A stretch of DNA of 52,179 bases, from assembly GCA_902788605.1 (NCBI GenBank), contig CADAKX010000018.1, positions 1 to 52,179 of the forward strand, written 5' to 3'. The position numbers and the translations under genes are program-made. Positions 50,163-52,179 of the stretch are shown here, in pieces. The number at the start of each line of letters is the position of its first letter. The stretch's first letter is position 1. Below the pieces are notes generated by a model. It was not told where the DNA came from. It did no database searches and saw only the letters and a program-made list of their open reading frames with translations. The DNA is from an uncultured Prevotellaceae bacterium (GTDB taxonomy: Bacteria > Bacteroidota > Bacteroidia > Bacteroidales > Bacteroidaceae).

Positions 50163-52178
50163 TTATGACAATTCACTCGTTACTTTCTTATACAACCCGT
50201 ACTTCACCACCTCAACCATGCCGTCTTTACGAAATCTTGTGATGGCACGCGAAGCTGCTTGCTGAGTGACTTCAAACACCTCCATGAACTGCTGGGTCTT
50301 GAACACATCAGGCAGTTTACGGAAACATTCTTCGTAACGCCCCGTACGGCGACGCACCACAAACTCCTTGTTCTGGTCGGCGAAGTAGTTGTAGGCCATC
50401 TCGCCAAAGAAAAACTGCTGACAGCGATACTGAATCTCCATTGCCAGTCGGCAGCGATTCTCCTGCCACTCATCCCAATGGCGCATCAGGATAAAGGGCA
50501 ACGAGATGCCGATACCATAATAAGGTATGCGCTTCAGCAGGGTTCGGTCTGCCTTGTCATGGTTGAACTCCGCAATCTCCATGTGACTTGACTGCCAGTC
50601 GAAGGTCTCATCGTTCAAGGCTTCAACGGGGATTTCTCCTGCCACTCGGTCCAGGCGATAAGCCCACGTCTTTAACGTCTCGTTGGCATCGGGATCCACC
50701 TCCTGATGACGCTTCGCCAAACCTTTGTCGGGCAAGGGGATGACAGCCAGACGGGTGCTCATACCTGTACCAAAGTTTCGCTGATTCACCTTGCGATGCA
50801 GGGCATACGGCGTGCCGGTATAGATGAAGTTCCAATAGACGTTGAACATACCCGTGACTGACTCTTGATTGGCGTACATCTGACCATCTTCCTCGTTGTG
50901 AAAGGCTTTCAACTCGAGGATTTCGCGGTCTTTCCAGTCGCCACCTTTGTTCTGTTTCGTCACGTTGTCCAACTCAGCGTCAAACGAGAACATGTGCAAA
51001 TTCAAGGGTTTGCCCTCCACCGTTTCGATAGCGGCATTCATGTGGCGGATAAATTCGCCAGTTGCCGTGCGTGCTGGGTGTACTCGAATGCCCACTACAG
51101 GGCGTTTCAACGCCTCGCCCTTTTGGGCTTTTGTCGAAGTAGTACGTTCTGTACGACCTTCCTTGTAGCGGTTCACCGCATCTATCAGACAGCCATCAGC
51201 CTGAATCATCGGGTCTGCAATCTTCTTGTAGAACTTCTCGATGACGTTCTTACCTGCTCCTGGGTCACCAATAATAAAAATGCTGTAGTTCAATCTTCGC
51301 ACCAATTCAGGTTCATACCAGAAGTGGTACCATGCGCGCGTCATCAAGGTGCCAAAGAGAGCTGCACTCGAGAACCACACCGCAGGCAGTTTATAAGGAT
51401 GCACATTCACAAACAGCTCCTTCATGCAGGGGTAATGCTGCGCCATCTCCTGCAATTCCTCAGCCCACTTTTCCAACGGCAAAGCGTCGTAGATGTCGCT
51501 CTCTTCCGATGAACCTGATCCGGATGGCGACTCCCCTCCTTCTTGCGTCCCGTTGGTAGCAAGCGTCCTTCGGCCGAGCGGGGAGGGGTCGGGGGAGGTT
51601 TTATCTATCGCCTCTTTCATCTCTTTCGAGATTTTAGGCAGCCATGGCTTACCCTTCTTGGCGTTCTCGTTCTCCTGTGCCGCCACGTAGTCGGCAGCAT
51701 TATTCACGGTACGCTCCACATCCTCTTGGCGCTCATCTACTATCTGCTTCACCCAGGGCTGCACCATCAGCAGAGCCATTGTCTTCTGCTTGTCGCGGTC
51801 TGTCATGATATACAGGTCGCGAGCCAACACCACGCTGGCTTCATGCCTCGATACACCCTCCTTACTGCCAAAGCGCTGAGCCGACCAGGCCTCGATAATC
51901 TTGCTGTAAGGTACATCGTTGTACGTCAGAGACTCAACATCCCGCAGGTTTCCTCCATCGCCTCCAGATATAGCCTGTTGGTTTTCTCCAGCACCTTCCA
52001 CAGAGGCCATATCAGTAATACCAGACCTAACCTTATCAACGTCAATAGTAGGCTGGCTATGACCAGCATGGTATTCCTCGTTATACTTCTTACCAAATTC
52101 TTCGTTTTCATAATTAATCAGTTTTTCTTCGTTAATAAAAATCACATCTTCATTCGTAGTCAGGAACGCCCCTCGTGA
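50163..52178 (-). CDS. DUF3987 (VirE/primase-helicase-type) protein, cut by the window end
   Basis: At least 671 residues; the frame stays open to the last base, so the N-terminus (often a VirE_N domain) lies outside. A GTG at 52145 is the first visible start option but need not be the real one. The DUF3987 ATPase part has Walker A GDPGAGKN near residue 320 of the visible chain and the family's FSFDAELDN segment; the C-terminal 60 residues look like a winged helix (FEVTQQAASRAITRF). Residues of about 196-220 (TSPDPSPLGRRTLATNGTQE) come from an inserted GC-rich palindrome that keeps the frame. Confidence 0.85.
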   Translation of the reverse strand, partial: SRGAFLTTNEDVIFINEEKLINYENEEFGKKYNEEYHAGHSQPTIDVDKVRSGITDMASVEGAGENQQAISGGDGGNLRDVESLTYNDVPYSKIIEAWSAQRFGSKEGVSRHEASVVLARDLYIMTDRDKQKTMALLMVQPWVKQIVDERQEDVERTVNNAADYVAAQENENAKKGKPWLPKISKEMKEAIDKTSPDPSPLGRRTLATNGTQEGGESPSGSGSSEESDIYDALPLEKWAEELQEMAQHYPCMKELFVNVHPYKLPAVWFSSAALFGTLMTRAWYHFWYEPELVRRLNYSIFIIGDPGAGKNVIEKFYKKIADPMIQADGCLIDAVNRYKEGRTERTTSTKAQKGEALKRPVVGIRVHPARTATGEFIRHMNAAIETVEGKPLNLHMFSFDAELDNVTKQNKGGDWKDREILELKAFHNEEDGQMYANQESVTGMFNVYWNFIYTGTPYALHRKVNQRNFGTGMSTRLAVIPLPDKGLAKRHQEVDPDANETLKTWAYRLDRVAGEIPVEALNDETFDWQSSHMEIAEFNHDKADRTLLKRIPYYGIGISLPFILMRHWDEWQENRCRLAMEIQYRCQQFFFGEMAYNYFADQNKEFVVRRRTGRYEECFRKLPDVFKTQQFMEVFEVTQQAASRAITRFRKDGMVEVVKYGLYKKVTSELS
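51531..51597. repeat. in-frame palindromic insertion in the DUF3987 gene
   Basis: Starts CTCCCCTCCTT and ends GGGGAGGGGTCGGGGGAGG; the centre contains CTTGC...GCAAG. It encodes a Pro/Gly/Ser-rich stretch with no domain. The end (GACCCCTCCCC on the coding strand) resembles the elements at 37098 and 37555. Confidence 0.75.
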
Positions 52179-52179
52179 G

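Overview
The window looks like chromosomal DNA of a Bacteroidales bacterium, most likely Prevotella or a close relative. Genes are preceded by the Bacteroidetes promoter box TAnnTTTG rather than strong Shine-Dalgarno sites. The window holds a BspA-type leucine-rich repeat surface protein, short lipoproteins, class III ribonucleotide reductase, a uridine kinase with a TGS domain, a DUF3737 protein, and the DUF3987/'structural protein P5' pair common in this order. No rRNA, tRNA, CRISPR array or intact insertion sequence was seen. All start choices, domains and motifs were read by eye, without database searches.

Layout. 1-4.2 kb: AT-rich accessory segment with a BspA-like protein and four small poorly known genes, two of them lipoproteins. 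4.2-5.9 kb: a decayed aminotransferase fragment and a HipBA toxin-antitoxin pair. 5.9-10.4 kb: leftward ECF sigma factor operon (sigma, one-TM protein, lipoprotein) and a BlaI/BlaR1-type repressor and membrane peptidase pair. 10.4-10.8 kb: a non-coding array of seven degenerate 22-bp units. 10.8-26.4 kb: an envelope glycolipid cluster (two sugar aminotransferases, four glycosyltransferases, LicD, an LpxL-like acyltransferase, three membrane alkaline-phosphatase-superfamily transferases and an MsbA-like ABC exporter) whose genes alternate strand and mostly have their own promoters. 26.5-39.9 kb: housekeeping genes (miaB, nrdG, nrdD, uridine kinase, Na/Pi symporter, OPT transporter, PatB/MalY lyase, DUF3737, Sir2, DUF4468). 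40-42 kb and 48.8-49.6 kb: toxin-antitoxin genes and their broken copies. 42.1-48.9 kb: a five-gene operon of exported proteins around a TPR-caspase, behind a long structured leader. 49.6 kb to the end: a muramidase-like protein and a DUF3987 helicase/primase-type protein that runs off the window.

The most interesting unit is the caspase operon. All five proteins carry signal peptides, most with Gln right after the predicted cleavage site. They comprise two carboxypeptidase-regulatory-like (CarbD) proteins, a WD40-like propeller protein with an OmpA-like C-terminus, a TPR protein with a complete His/Cys caspase domain, and a DUF4384 protein. This suggests a cell-envelope caspase complex rather than a cytoplasmic death effector.

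A second theme is genome wear. Small GC-rich palindromes sit inside two open reading frames and on the stop codon of a third. A 60-bp promoter module occurs three times. HigA is present twice, each copy altered at a different end; one is joined to a 3-prime fragment of thiD.
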